Source: Sphingomonas sp. (GTDB taxonomy: Bacteria; Pseudomonadota; Alphaproteobacteria; Sphingomonadales; Sphingomonadaceae). From it: DNA of 11,400 nt. This document shows positions 1-6,953 of the stretch, piece after piece (the first letter of the stretch is position 1; the number at the start of each line of letters is the position of its first letter). The stretch is from positions 1-11,400 of the forward strand of contig PNLG01000339.1 of NCBI GenBank assembly GCA_013822915.1. The letters are read 5' to 3'. The position numbers and the translations under genes are program-made. The notes under the pieces were generated by a model. That model searched no databases and was not told where the DNA came from. It was given only the letters and a program-made list of their open reading frames with translations.

Positions 1-1109
1 CGGCGGATCGCGGCACCGGGGAAGGACACCGGGATATACACGCTGCGCCCGCCCGTCTCAGCCAGATAAAGCCGTTCATTATAGCTGCCGAACATGATCA
101 GCGGCGGCTGGGCGGCGATTGCCGCGCGCACCGCCGCGTTATCGGGCTTCACCCCCGCTGAGCGGCGGAACGAGAAGGTGCACGGCAGCCCCATGTCGTT
201 TTCGAGGAAGTTGCGAATGCCACGTTCGTAAGTTTCGGTCGCGACCACCGCGAAGCTCGCAGTGGCAAAGAAATCCTGCGTCACCGACCGCCACAAATCC
301 CATAGCGGCTTGATCGTCGTGTGCTTTTCGCGCGCGATGAACGGTTCGGGGTCGAGGCCGGTCAGTTCGCCCAGCGTGCGCAGGAACAGCGTCGTGCTTT
401 CCAGGCCGATCGGCGCTTGCAGATAGGGACGCTCCAGCACCTCGCACAGCCCGCGCCCGAATTCGCGATACATACAGATGTTGACATGGGCATTCGCCAG
501 CTTCGGCACATCGGCCAAATGGCTGCCCAGCGGGAACACCATGTTGATGTCGGCGCCAATCCCCTCCACCAGCCGCCGGATTTCGGCCAGATCGCTGGGC
601 ATGTTGAAAGTGCCATACATCGGCCCGATGATGTTGACGCGGGGGCGTTCACCCTCCTTCAACGCCTTGGCCGCGGGCACTTTCTTCATGCCAAACTGCG
701 TCCACAGCCAGGTAAGCGCGCGGTCGCCCGATTGCCACTGATCCTCATCAATGGTGCGCGGCAGGAAGCGCTGGATATTGGTGCCCTCTGGCGTCACGCC
801 GCCGCCGATCATCTCGGCAATCGAACCGGTCACGACGACGGCGGGCAGATCGGGGTCGAGCGTCTGCCACGCCCGCTTCATCGCCCCCTCGGTGCCGTCG
901 CGGCCCAGCTCCTGCTCGCCCAGGCCAGTGACAACGATCGGCAACTCATGCGGCGGCAGGCCATCGGTATAGTGGAGCACCGACGTGACCGGCAGATTCT
1001 CGCACCCCACCGGGCCATCGATGATGACCTGCAGGCCCTTGATCGCGGTAAAGGCGTAAACCGCGCCCCAATAGCCACCCGCCCGATCGTGATCGAGGAT
1101 CAGCGTCAT
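1..1109 (-). CDS. bchZ: Chlorophyllide a oxidoreductase subunit BchZ (3' end cut by window edge)
   Basis: This is one of the two nitrogenase-MoFe-like catalytic subunits of chlorophyllide a oxidoreductase (COR), which with BchY binds chlorophyllide and a shared 4Fe-4S cluster and reduces the C7=C8 bond of ring B. The frame opens with MTLILDHDRAGGYWGAVYAF and soon reaches DGPVGCENLP, whose Cys (about residue 36) is the family's cluster-ligand position. Later blocks such as the GGGVTPEGTN stretch and PVSFPGAAIR near the window edge also match BchZ. The frame stays open to base 1, giving 369 full codons; family members are near 480-490 residues, so roughly 115 C-terminal residues lie outside. 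The ATG at 1109 overlaps the bchY stop as ATGA, and a GGAGAG-like ribosome site lies about 9 bases upstream, so translation is probably coupled to bchY. In related clusters the puf reaction-centre operon follows bchZ; that cannot be seen here. Confidence 0.95.
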   Translation of the reverse strand, partial: MTLILDHDRAGGYWGAVYAFTAIKGLQVIIDGPVGCENLPVTSVLHYTDGLPPHELPIVVTGLGEQELGRDGTEGAMKRAWQTLDPDLPAVVVTGSIAEMIGGGVTPEGTNIQRFLPRTIDEDQWQSGDRALTWLWTQFGMKKVPAAKALKEGERPRVNIIGPMYGTFNMPSDLAEIRRLVEGIGADINMVFPLGSHLADVPKLANAHVNICMYREFGRGLCEVLERPYLQAPIGLESTTLFLRTLGELTGLDPEPFIAREKHTTIKPLWDLWRSVTQDFFATASFAVVATETYERGIRNFLENDMGLPCTFSFRRSAGVKPDNAAVRAAIAAQPPLIMFGSYNERLYLAETGGRSVYIPVSFPGAAIR

Positions 1110-2644
1110 GTGCCCACGCTCTCCTCTGCTTTCGCCATCGCCAGGCGCTTGGCGGCGAACCGGGCCTTGAATTCGGGGCGGTCGACCGGCGTTTTTTCCC
1201 AAATGCCTGCGCTGTGCCCGGCGCCGACGCCGTCGAAAAACGCGGCCATCCGGTCCATGCGCGCGCGGTTGCCCATCGCGGCGTTGACGACCATCGCGAG
1301 GCTGCCCGCCCCCGCTGGCCCCATCAGCGGACGGGCGGAGATCAGGTTGGTGAAATACAGCGCCGGGATCGAGCGTTGCTTGGCATATTGCACAACCGGC
1401 GTGGTGCCGATGGCAAGATCGGGGCCAAATTCCTCAACTGCGGCAATATCCTGCTCGAGGCTGGCGCGGTAAGTGACGCGGGCGCCATGCGCCTCCAGCC
1501 ATTCGCGATCCTCCTCTGACCAGCGTGTGCGCGGGGCAGCCGTCCCGACATAGGGGACCTCCGCCCCGCTTTCGATCAACAGCCGCGCGACCAGCAGCTC
1601 GGAGCCCTCATAGCCCGACACGGTGATCCGCCCGGTGATCGGCCGGTCGCCAAGCGCTGTCGCAATTGCGGGCAGGAACTTGTTCTTCGCGGCGTCAACC
1701 TTGGCTTGCGCAATCCCGCACGCAGCCCCAATCGCGTCGAGCCACGCCGCCGTGCCGTCGCGCCCGACGGGTGCCGAACCAACAACGGGCCGCCCCGCGC
1801 CTTCAAACTCGCGCACGCTGGCGGTGTAAAAGGGGTGGATCGCCGCCACCACTGCGCAGTCGAGCGCAGCGTAAAGTTCCCGCCACTCGCGCGTTGGCAC
1901 GACCGGCCCCGCCGCGAGGCCCAGCGGTTCCAGCAACAGGCCAATGCCCGGCGGGTCGGCCGGGAACATCTCCCCCAACAGCGTCACTGTCGGGCGCCGG
2001 TTATCGGGATTGGCCGGTCGATCCTTGGGGGCGGCAACCGGGCCAAGCTCAGCCTCGCGCCGCGCATAGGCGAGCATTGCGCCCGCCAGCACATCCTTTG
2101 CCTCGGCATGCGTCGGCACGCCAAAGCCGGGCACGTCGATCCCGATCACCCGCACGCCATTAATCTGATCGGGCAGCAGTTGGAGCGGCACGCCCGACGC
2201 GGTCGGCACGCACAAATTGGTGACGATGATCGTGTCGTAAAGCGCGGGGTCGGCAAGCCCGTGCACGGCGTCGCGAATATCTTCAAACAGCTTGCCGGTG
2301 ACGAGCGTTTCCGACGAAAACGGGACATAGCCGACCGTTCGGCGCGCACCGTAAAAGTGCGAGGTAAAGGTCAGCCCGTAAACACAGCACGCCGACCCCG
2401 ACAGCACGGTCGCCGTGCGCCGCATCCGCAAGCCGACGCGCAGGCTGCCAAAGGCCGGGCACATTGACTGCGGCTGGTCATGCGGCCCCTTGGGGTAATC
2501 CGCCGCATAGCGATCGAGAATCTCGGCCTTGCCCGCCTGTCCTGCTGCCGCTTTCAGCGTTTCGCCCGATGCGCAGCCGCCCTCCGCCACGCCCCCGGAG
2601 AGGTCGAGACGGTCGCGATCGCGGTCGGGCGCTTTGCTGGCCAC
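1106..2644 (-). CDS. bchY: Chlorophyllide a oxidoreductase subunit BchY
   Basis: This is the NifD-like partner of BchZ in the COR catalytic component. The BchY/BchZ tetramer accepts electrons from the BchX iron protein and converts chlorophyllide a (or its 3-hydroxyethyl form) to the bacteriochlorin. The 512-residue product carries the Cys positions expected to hold the inter-subunit 4Fe-4S cluster: MCPAFGSLRVG (Cys62), GSACCVYGLT (Cys86/87) and VTNLCVPTASG (Cys145). A GTG start at 2644 is preferred. It is 4 bases after the bchX TAA and has AAGGTG 7 bases upstream, and the length fits the family. An in-frame ATG-type start at 2737 would add 31 residues lying inside bchX, with composition typical of an out-of-frame read of bchX. 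The stop overlaps the bchZ ATG. It is third in the bchCXYZ transcription unit. The assignment is secure; the exact start is likely but unproven. Confidence 0.95.
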   Translation of the reverse strand: MASKAPDRDRDRLDLSGGVAEGGCASGETLKAAAGQAGKAEILDRYAADYPKGPHDQPQSMCPAFGSLRVGLRMRRTATVLSGSACCVYGLTFTSHFYGARRTVGYVPFSSETLVTGKLFEDIRDAVHGLADPALYDTIIVTNLCVPTASGVPLQLLPDQINGVRVIGIDVPGFGVPTHAEAKDVLAGAMLAYARREAELGPVAAPKDRPANPDNRRPTVTLLGEMFPADPPGIGLLLEPLGLAAGPVVPTREWRELYAALDCAVVAAIHPFYTASVREFEGAGRPVVGSAPVGRDGTAAWLDAIGAACGIAQAKVDAAKNKFLPAIATALGDRPITGRITVSGYEGSELLVARLLIESGAEVPYVGTAAPRTRWSEEDREWLEAHGARVTYRASLEQDIAAVEEFGPDLAIGTTPVVQYAKQRSIPALYFTNLISARPLMGPAGAGSLAMVVNAAMGNRARMDRMAAFFDGVGAGHSAGIWEKTPVDRPEFKARFAAKRLAMAKAEESVGT

Positions 2645-2648
2645 TGCG

Positions 2649-3632
2649 TTACACCTTGTCGTACACGATTTCGAGGGTCGGCTTGGCGACGAAATCGACG
2701 CCGCGCATATCGGCCTGGCTAGCGGGTTTGAGCGCAAAGTCGGCGCCCGTCACATCGGCGCTGAACAGCCCCAGCAACCCGTCCTGATCAAGCGGGGCCG
2801 GGCGCAGTGGCGGTGCGTGCGCCACGTTAATCGCCAATTGTTCAAACAGCGATGCCCATTGCCCGCCGGGCTTGCCGATAATCTGGTAGTTCGCGCTCTT
2901 CTTGCGAATATCCTCGTTCGCGGGGATTGCGGTCAGCACCGGAATCCCGACCGCTTCGGCAAAGGCATTCGCCTCGCCCGTGCCGTCATCCTTGTTCAGG
3001 ATCATGCCGGCGACGCCTACATTCCCGCCCATTTTGCGGAAATATTCGACCGCCTTGCACACATTATTTGCGACATAGAGCGATTGCAGGTCGTTCGACG
3101 CGACCACGATCACTTTCTGGCACATGTCGCGCGCAATCGGCAGGCCAAAGCCGCCACAAACTACATCGCCCAGAAAGTCGAGCAGGACATAGTCAAAGCC
3201 CCATTCGTGGAACCCGAGCTTTTCGAGCGTTTCGAACCCGTGGATAATCCCGCGCCCGCCGCATCCGCGACCGACTTCGGGCCCGCCCAGCTCCATCGCG
3301 AACACGCCGTCGCGCTGGAAACACACATCCTCGATGCCGATTTCCTCGCCCGCCAGCTTCTTTTTGGAACTGGTTTCGATGATGGTCGGGGTCGATTTGC
3401 CGCCGAACAACAGGCTCGTCGTATCGCTTTTCGGGTCGCAACCGATGAGCAACACGCGCTTGCCCTGTTGCGCCATCATGTAGCTGAGATTGGCCAGCGC
3501 AAAGGATTTGCCCGAGCCGCCCTTGCCGTAAATGGCGATAATCTGCGTTTCCTTGGTCACGGGGCCGGTCGGCACCGGATCGGGCTCATGCCCCGCTTCC
3601 TCGCGCAGCTGGCCGGGGTCGAGCATGCTCAT
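2649..3632 (-). CDS. bchX: Chlorophyllide a reductase iron protein BchX
   Basis: This is the NifH/BchL-like ATPase of COR, a homodimer with one 4Fe-4S cluster between subunits that feeds electrons to BchYZ with ATP hydrolysis. In the 327-residue product the P-loop YGKGGSGKS is at residues 35-43. Two Cys in the conserved surroundings GRGCGGRGI (Cys124) and DVVCGGFGLP (Cys159) are the expected bridging-cluster ligands, and LIGCDPKSDTT (62-72) is a conserved nucleotide-switch block. A BchX-type N-terminal extension before the P-loop distinguishes it from BchL. The ATG at 3632 is chosen because it overlaps the bchC stop as ATGA and sits 5 bases after a strong GGAGG. The in-frame TTG at 3644 lies within that ribosome site and is not a plausible start. 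It is second in the operon after bchC. Confidence 0.97.
   Translation of the reverse strand: MSMLDPGQLREEAGHEPDPVPTGPVTKETQIIAIYGKGGSGKSFALANLSYMMAQQGKRVLLIGCDPKSDTTSLLFGGKSTPTIIETSSKKKLAGEEIGIEDVCFQRDGVFAMELGGPEVGRGCGGRGIIHGFETLEKLGFHEWGFDYVLLDFLGDVVCGGFGLPIARDMCQKVIVVASNDLQSLYVANNVCKAVEYFRKMGGNVGVAGMILNKDDGTGEANAFAEAVGIPVLTAIPANEDIRKKSANYQIIGKPGGQWASLFEQLAINVAHAPPLRPAPLDQDGLLGLFSADVTGADFALKPASQADMRGVDFVAKPTLEIVYDKV
2652..2657 (-). promoter_or_regulatory. Ribosome binding site for bchY at the end of bchX
   Basis: AAGGTG in the last codons of bchX lies 7 bases before the GTG at 2644. It supports that GTG as the bchY start, 4 bases after the bchX TAA. Confidence 0.6.
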
Positions 3633-4558
3633 GCGTGCCTCCAATCAAGAACCATTTTGAGGCAGTCCCCGCCTGCAAACGCCATTGGATAGGCGTGCGC
3701 TGCCTCCGTTGCGGAGCGAACATGGCTGACCAGCCCGTCAAGCCGCAGCACGCCTGCACCGATCAGCGAGCGCACCGCGTGCAGATCATCCGGCGTGAAC
3801 TCCGCCGCAATCCGCAGCCGCGCCTCGCGCATGAACGCAGGCGGGAACGCAAAGTTGATCCGGTCGTAAAATCCCGCGAGCACAATCTCGCCGCCCCGCG
3901 CCAACCGGGGGATTAGCGTGTCAACCACCCCTGCCGCGCCGCTTGCCTCAACAATCGCGCCGTAGTCGCGCCGGTCGTCGGCGGCGGGATCAACCACCGT
4001 ATAATCGAAATCGCCCGCGCGCCGGGCAGGATCGGTTTCCCAGATTACCGGAGCCGCTTCGCCCCGCGCGCGCAGAATTCGCGCCATCAACCGGCCTAAA
4101 ATGCCGTGCCCCACGATCAGATCAGGCGCCGGCCCATCGGCAATCGCATGAAACGCGGTTGCTGCCAGCGCCATCAGCACCGCATCCGCGCCCAGCGCCT
4201 CTGGCACCGCGAGCGCCCGCGCAGCAGGCACAATGACGTGCGAGGCCGCGCCGCCAAACAGACCGCGCGCGCCGACATAGCAATTGGCACCCGGCACAAA
4301 AACCCACTCGCCAATCCGCCCACGCGACTCGCGGCCCGCATCAACTACGCGCCCGACCGACTCATAGCCGGGGACCAGCGGATAGCCCATGCCGGGAAAG
4401 GCGGGCATCTTGCCGCTCCACAAGAGCTTCTCGGTGCCGGTGCTGATCCCGCTCCACGCAATTTCAACCAGAATGTCATTATCGGCCATGGGGTTAAGCG
4501 CAAGCGTGCGGTGTGAGACCGTTCCAGGTTCCTCCAGCACTATTGCCAGCGTGTTCAT
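3629..4558 (-). CDS. bchC: 3-hydroxyethyl bacteriochlorophyllide a dehydrogenase BchC
   Basis: BchC is an NAD-dependent, medium-chain-dehydrogenase-like enzyme that oxidises the C3 1-hydroxyethyl group of the bacteriochlorophyllide to acetyl, a late step of bacteriochlorophyll a synthesis. The 309-residue product shows the BchC N-terminal block VEIAWSGISTGTEKLLWSG (31-49), then FPGMGYPLVPGYESVGRV, a nucleotide-binding VGHGILGR motif (149-156) and the C-terminal GGDCLKMVLDWRH. The start at 4558 is supported by GGGGA 6 bases upstream and by family length; the frame opens further upstream to 4612 but that region contains an operator and no family similarity. bchC is the first gene after a 99-bp gap with two PpsR/CrtJ-type boxes, so it probably heads the bchCXYZ unit, possibly also reached by read-through from crtF. 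Its stop overlaps the bchX start. Confidence 0.95.
   Translation of the reverse strand: MNTLAIVLEEPGTVSHRTLALNPMADNDILVEIAWSGISTGTEKLLWSGKMPAFPGMGYPLVPGYESVGRVVDAGRESRGRIGEWVFVPGANCYVGARGLFGGAASHVIVPAARALAVPEALGADAVLMALAATAFHAIADGPAPDLIVGHGILGRLMARILRARGEAAPVIWETDPARRAGDFDYTVVDPAADDRRDYGAIVEASGAAGVVDTLIPRLARGGEIVLAGFYDRINFAFPPAFMREARLRIAAEFTPDDLHAVRSLIGAGVLRLDGLVSHVRSATEAAHAYPMAFAGGDCLKMVLDWRHA
3638..3642 (-). promoter_or_regulatory. Ribosome binding site for bchX at the end of bchC
   Basis: GGAGG on the minus strand sits 5 bases before the bchX ATG at 3632, inside the last codons of bchC. It decides the start in favour of the ATG that overlaps the bchC stop. Confidence 0.8.
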
Positions 4559-4564
4559 CGCCGA

Positions 4565-4569
4565 TCCCC
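4565..4569 (-). promoter_or_regulatory. Ribosome binding site for bchC
   Basis: On the minus strand GGGGA lies 6 bases before the ATG at 4558. It favours this start over further upstream in-frame starts (for example the TTG at 4612) that have no comparable site. Confidence 0.6.
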
Positions 4570-4606
4570 ATTGCTGCGCCATGTATGCGATAATCATGGC
4601 GTCATA

Positions 4607-4624
4607 TGTCAATCTGCGTGGACA
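4607..4624. promoter_or_regulatory. PpsR/CrtJ-type operator, box A1 upstream of bchC
   Basis: The sequence TGTCAATCTGCGTGGACA is an exact match to TGT-N12-ACA, the recognised binding motif of the PpsR/CrtJ redox and light repressor of photosynthesis genes. It lies 48 bases upstream of the bchC start. On the minus strand its end forms TTGACA, identical to a sigma70 -35 hexamer; a good -10 at normal spacing is not evident. The next box starts exactly 8 bp further on, the spacing known for cooperative PpsR/CrtJ binding. The motif match is seen; binding is inferred. Confidence 0.8.
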
Positions 4625-4632
4625 GTTTATAT

Positions 4633-4650
4633 TGTCAACTTCTTAGGACG
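4633..4650. promoter_or_regulatory. PpsR/CrtJ-type operator, box A2 upstream of bchC
   Basis: TGTCAACTTCTTAGGACG fits TGT-N12-ACA except for the last base (ACG). It lies 8 bp from box A1, between the crtF stop and the bchC start. It also contributes a TTGACA on the minus strand, 26 bp from the one in box A1. It probably forms the second half of a tandem repressor site. The single mismatch suggests a weaker half-site that may need cooperative binding. Confidence 0.7.
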
Positions 4651-4657
4651 TTAAAAC

Positions 4658-5782
4658 TCACATCCGCGCAACGATGACGCTGACATTGATCGGGAGCGCG
4701 GTGGTTACCTGCCACGAACGGCGAAAGCCCGCCGATTTCAGCATGGCCCGGATCGCCGGGGCGCTGCGCGGGCGGCCTGACCCCATCGCCCAGAGATAGA
4801 GCCCGAAATAGGCATCGCCGATCGTCTCAGCCCCCTTAGTCTCGGCCATCGGCTCAGCAATCACGAGTCGCCCGCCCGGCGGCAATGCTGCGGCGATGTT
4901 GCGCAATAATTGGGCGGCCGGTTCGTCGTCATGATCGTGCAACACGCGCACCAGTGTGATCAGGTCGTAATCGCCCGGCAGCGTGTCGGTCAGGAAATTG
5001 CCGCCATGCGCGGTGATCCGGTCGTTCAGCCCCTCCGCCGCCAAGGCTCTCGTCGCCCGCTCGGCAACCGCGGGCAGATCGAACAGGCCAAGCGCGATGC
5101 CGGGCACCGCCGCCGCGACTGACCGCACGAACCGCCCCTCCCCCCCACCAATGTCGAGCATGCGCCGATGGCGGGCAAAGGGATAGGCGGCGATTACGTC
5201 CTGCGCGACCAGCGGCTGCGACGCAGCCATCAGCCGGGAATAGTCGGCAACCTCCGCCGCGCTGCCCGCGCCCGCCTCGCCTGCATAGTGCCAGAAGCGC
5301 TGAAGCGCCCCGCCACCGCCGCCGTGCCGCAACAGCGCGACCGGATCGGCAAGATCGGCATAGAGCAGCTTGTGGTGCGCGATCATTTCAACGACGCCCC
5401 CATTCGCGCGCAGCGCGGCGCCATGGGCTGCGAGTGCCCATTGGTCCGCCCCAACCCGTTCGACCATGCCAATCGCCGCCGCCGCGCGCAGCAACCGGTC
5501 CGCTGCTGCTGCCGACATCGCCCAGTCGCGCGCCAGCGACTCGGCGGCGACCGGCCCCGCCGCCAGCCGGTCGAACACCCCCAGCTCCACGCACGCTGCC
5601 AGAATCTGGGAGAAAACAAACCCCGCCACCAGATCGAAAATCGTGCGCGCCCGCCGTCGCGCAGTCGGCCGCGTCAGCGGAAAATGCCCGGCAAAGCGAT
5701 GAAAGGCGGGGTTGCCGACAATGCCATTGCGCCAGTTGATCCAGCGCGCATGCCATTTGTCTCTTGATTGAAACAGAGTCAT
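4658..5782 (-). CDS. crtF: Hydroxyneurosporene O-methyltransferase CrtF
   Basis: CrtF uses S-adenosylmethionine to methylate the 1-hydroxyl that CrtC introduces on acyclic carotenoids, giving the methoxy end group of spheroidene or spirilloxanthin-type pigments. The 374-residue product has the family N-terminus (NPAFHRFAGHFPLTRP, 24-39), a winged-helix dimerisation region with FVFSQILAACVELGVFDRL (55-73), and an O-methyltransferase fold with the SAM loop MLDIGGGEGRF (208-218). Downstream are VRVLHDHDDE (278-287), the expected catalytic His region of this family, and LVIAEPMAE (306-314). The ATG at 5782 is chosen because family similarity begins soon after it; the frame is open to 6031 but the extra residues lie inside crtC on the other strand. 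The ribosome site is weak. A repressor box covers codons 3-9. It diverges from crtC; bchC follows downstream after 99 bp. Confidence 0.92.
   Translation of the reverse strand: MTLFQSRDKWHARWINWRNGIVGNPAFHRFAGHFPLTRPTARRRARTIFDLVAGFVFSQILAACVELGVFDRLAAGPVAAESLARDWAMSAAAADRLLRAAAAIGMVERVGADQWALAAHGAALRANGGVVEMIAHHKLLYADLADPVALLRHGGGGGALQRFWHYAGEAGAGSAAEVADYSRLMAASQPLVAQDVIAAYPFARHRRMLDIGGGEGRFVRSVAAAVPGIALGLFDLPAVAERATRALAAEGLNDRITAHGGNFLTDTLPGDYDLITLVRVLHDHDDEPAAQLLRNIAAALPPGGRLVIAEPMAETKGAETIGDAYFGLYLWAMGSGRPRSAPAIRAMLKSAGFRRSWQVTTALPINVSVIVARM
5758..5775. promoter_or_regulatory. PpsR/CrtJ-type operator, box B1, inside the crtF 5' coding end
   Basis: TGTCTCTTGATTGAAACA matches TGT-N12-ACA exactly. 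It lies within codons 3-9 of crtF and about 64 bases upstream of the crtC start. Box B2 follows after exactly 8 bp, the same geometry as the pair upstream of bchC. Its place suggests a role in repressing crtC from upstream, and crtF either by overlapping its initiation region or as a roadblock. Regulation is inferred from the motif. Confidence 0.75.
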
Positions 5783-5783
5783 A

Positions 5784-5801
5784 TGTCCAATTAGTTGGAC
5801 G
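5784..5801. promoter_or_regulatory. PpsR/CrtJ-type operator, box B2, between crtF and crtC
   Basis: TGTCCAATTAGTTGGACG fits TGT-N12-ACA with ACG as the final triplet. It contains a longer perfect inverted repeat, GTCCAA-TTAG-TTGGAC (arms of 6 with a 4-base centre). It lies one base upstream of the crtF ATG and 37 bases before the crtC ATG, in the 56-bp divergent gap, so it can serve both genes. Confidence 0.78.
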
Positions 5802-5826
5802 GTTGCTGTCCACCCGTCAACCGTCA

Positions 5827-5831
5827 GGGAG
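5827..5831 (+). promoter_or_regulatory. Ribosome binding site for crtC
   Basis: GGGAG (within AGGGAGAG) lies 7 bases upstream of the ATG at 5839. It supports this start over the in-frame ATG at 5764, which would place the N-terminus across both repressor boxes and the crtF start. Confidence 0.7.
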
Positions 5832-5838
5832 AGTGCCG

Positions 5839-6951
5839 ATGCCGATCGCCCAACCACCGCGTCCGGTCCTGGATGCCCGTCATCGCCAGATTCTGACGCG
5901 CGGCACGCTCGATCCGGATTGGAGCCCCTTATGGTCGGGGCTCGCACGATTGGGTGGCGCGCTCCCGCCGCAAGCCGAACCGCTTGGCCTGCAAGAGCGC
6001 GTGCACCCCGCCAGCCTGCGCTATCCCGCAATGGGCCCGCGCTTTGACGTGGAGGTCGCGCCCGGCGGCTATGCGTGGTGGTATGTCGATGCGACCAGCG
6101 ACTGCGGGCGCTATGGCCTGACGATCATCGCCTTTATCGGCAGCGTCTTTTCCCCCTATTACAAGCTGAGCGGGCGCGATGATCCGGGCAATTTCTGTTC
6201 GATTAACGTCTCGCTCAACGGCCCGCGCGCCAATGCCTGGGCAATGACCGAGCGCGGCAGCACCAGCGTAAGCCGCGACGCAAGCCACTTTACCGTCGGG
6301 CCGAGCGGGCTGCACTGGGACGGGCACGCGCTCTACATCCATATCAACGAGACCTCGGCGCCGCTGCCCTACCCCGTGCGCGGCATTGTCTGTGTGCGAC
6401 CCGAAGCGATTGGCACCACCGGCTTTCACTTGCACCCGGCGGGCAAGCACCGCTGGCACCCGGTGGCGCCACGCGCGCGGGTGGAGGTGGCGATGGCGCA
6501 TCCCGGCACTGTGTGGCGCGGCAGCGGTTATTTCGATTCGAACTTTGGCGAAGAAGCGCTGGAGGACGGCTTTGTCGACTGGCACTGGTCGCGCGCGCAC
6601 CTCAGCCGCGATGTCGCGGTGCTGTATGAGGGGACGCGCCGCAATGGCCGGCGGTTCGAACTCGCGCTGAAAATGGACCGCCAGGGCGATTGGCACGATG
6701 CAGCCCCCCCGCCCACCGCACCACTGCCAGCTTCGCGCTGGGGGATCAGGCGGCTGACCCGCGCCGATGCGGGGTCGCAACCGTTGGTGCGCAAGACGTG
6801 GATCGACGCGCCCTTTTACGCGCGGTCGGCGCTGTCAACGCGGCTATTTGGCGAGGAGGTGTGCGCGGTGCACGAAAGCCTGTCGCTCAACCGGTTTCGC
6901 AGCCCGGTGGTTCAGGCAATGCTGCCCTTTCGGATGCCGCGCGCGGGATAA
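5839..6951 (+). CDS. crtC: Carotenoid 1,2-hydratase CrtC (hydroxyneurosporene synthase)
   Basis: CrtC adds water across the C1-C2 double bond of neurosporene or lycopene to give the 1-hydroxy carotenoid that CrtF methylates; related enzymes work at the membrane without a redox cofactor. The 370-residue product has the CrtC hallmarks: WWYVDATSDCGRYGLTIIAF (80-99) running into IGSVFSPYY (100-108), then NVSLNGPRANAWAMTERG (123-140). It also has the GSGYFDSNFGEEALEDGF block (228-245) followed by VDWHWSR (246-252), rich in acidic and aromatic residues likely to form the active site. The ATG at 5839 has a good ribosome site and leaves the operators outside the gene. It is the only plus-strand bacteriochlorophyll or carotenoid gene here; it diverges from crtF and its stop is 2 bp from the bchO stop. 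No crtD lies next to it. Confidence 0.93.
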   Translation: MPIAQPPRPVLDARHRQILTRGTLDPDWSPLWSGLARLGGALPPQAEPLGLQERVHPASLRYPAMGPRFDVEVAPGGYAWWYVDATSDCGRYGLTIIAFIGSVFSPYYKLSGRDDPGNFCSINVSLNGPRANAWAMTERGSTSVSRDASHFTVGPSGLHWDGHALYIHINETSAPLPYPVRGIVCVRPEAIGTTGFHLHPAGKHRWHPVAPRARVEVAMAHPGTVWRGSGYFDSNFGEEALEDGFVDWHWSRAHLSRDVAVLYEGTRRNGRRFELALKMDRQGDWHDAAPPPTAPLPASRWGIRRLTRADAGSQPLVRKTWIDAPFYARSALSTRLFGEEVCAVHESLSLNRFRSPVVQAMLPFRMPRAG

Positions 6952-6953
6952 GA

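Noticed and set aside
321..1472. A 383-codon open frame on the plus strand.
   Set aside because: It lies antisense to bchZ and bchY, both with clear family motifs; the product is rich in Arg, Ala and Pro with no recognisable domain. Long antisense frames are expected in GC-rich coding DNA.
2529..3692. A 387-codon open frame on the plus strand opposite bchX.
   Set aside because: It has no ribosome site or family motifs and crosses the bchY/bchX and bchX/bchC junctions, so it is a shadow of those genes.
5807..5824. A possible third repressor box starting TGTCCACC after box B2.
   Set aside because: The triplet after the 12-base spacer is CGT rather than ACA or ACG, and the gap to box B2 is 5 rather than 8 bp.
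5929..6780. A 283-codon minus-strand open frame inside crtC.
   Set aside because: The crtC frame carries conserved hydratase motifs across the whole span, and the antisense product has none.
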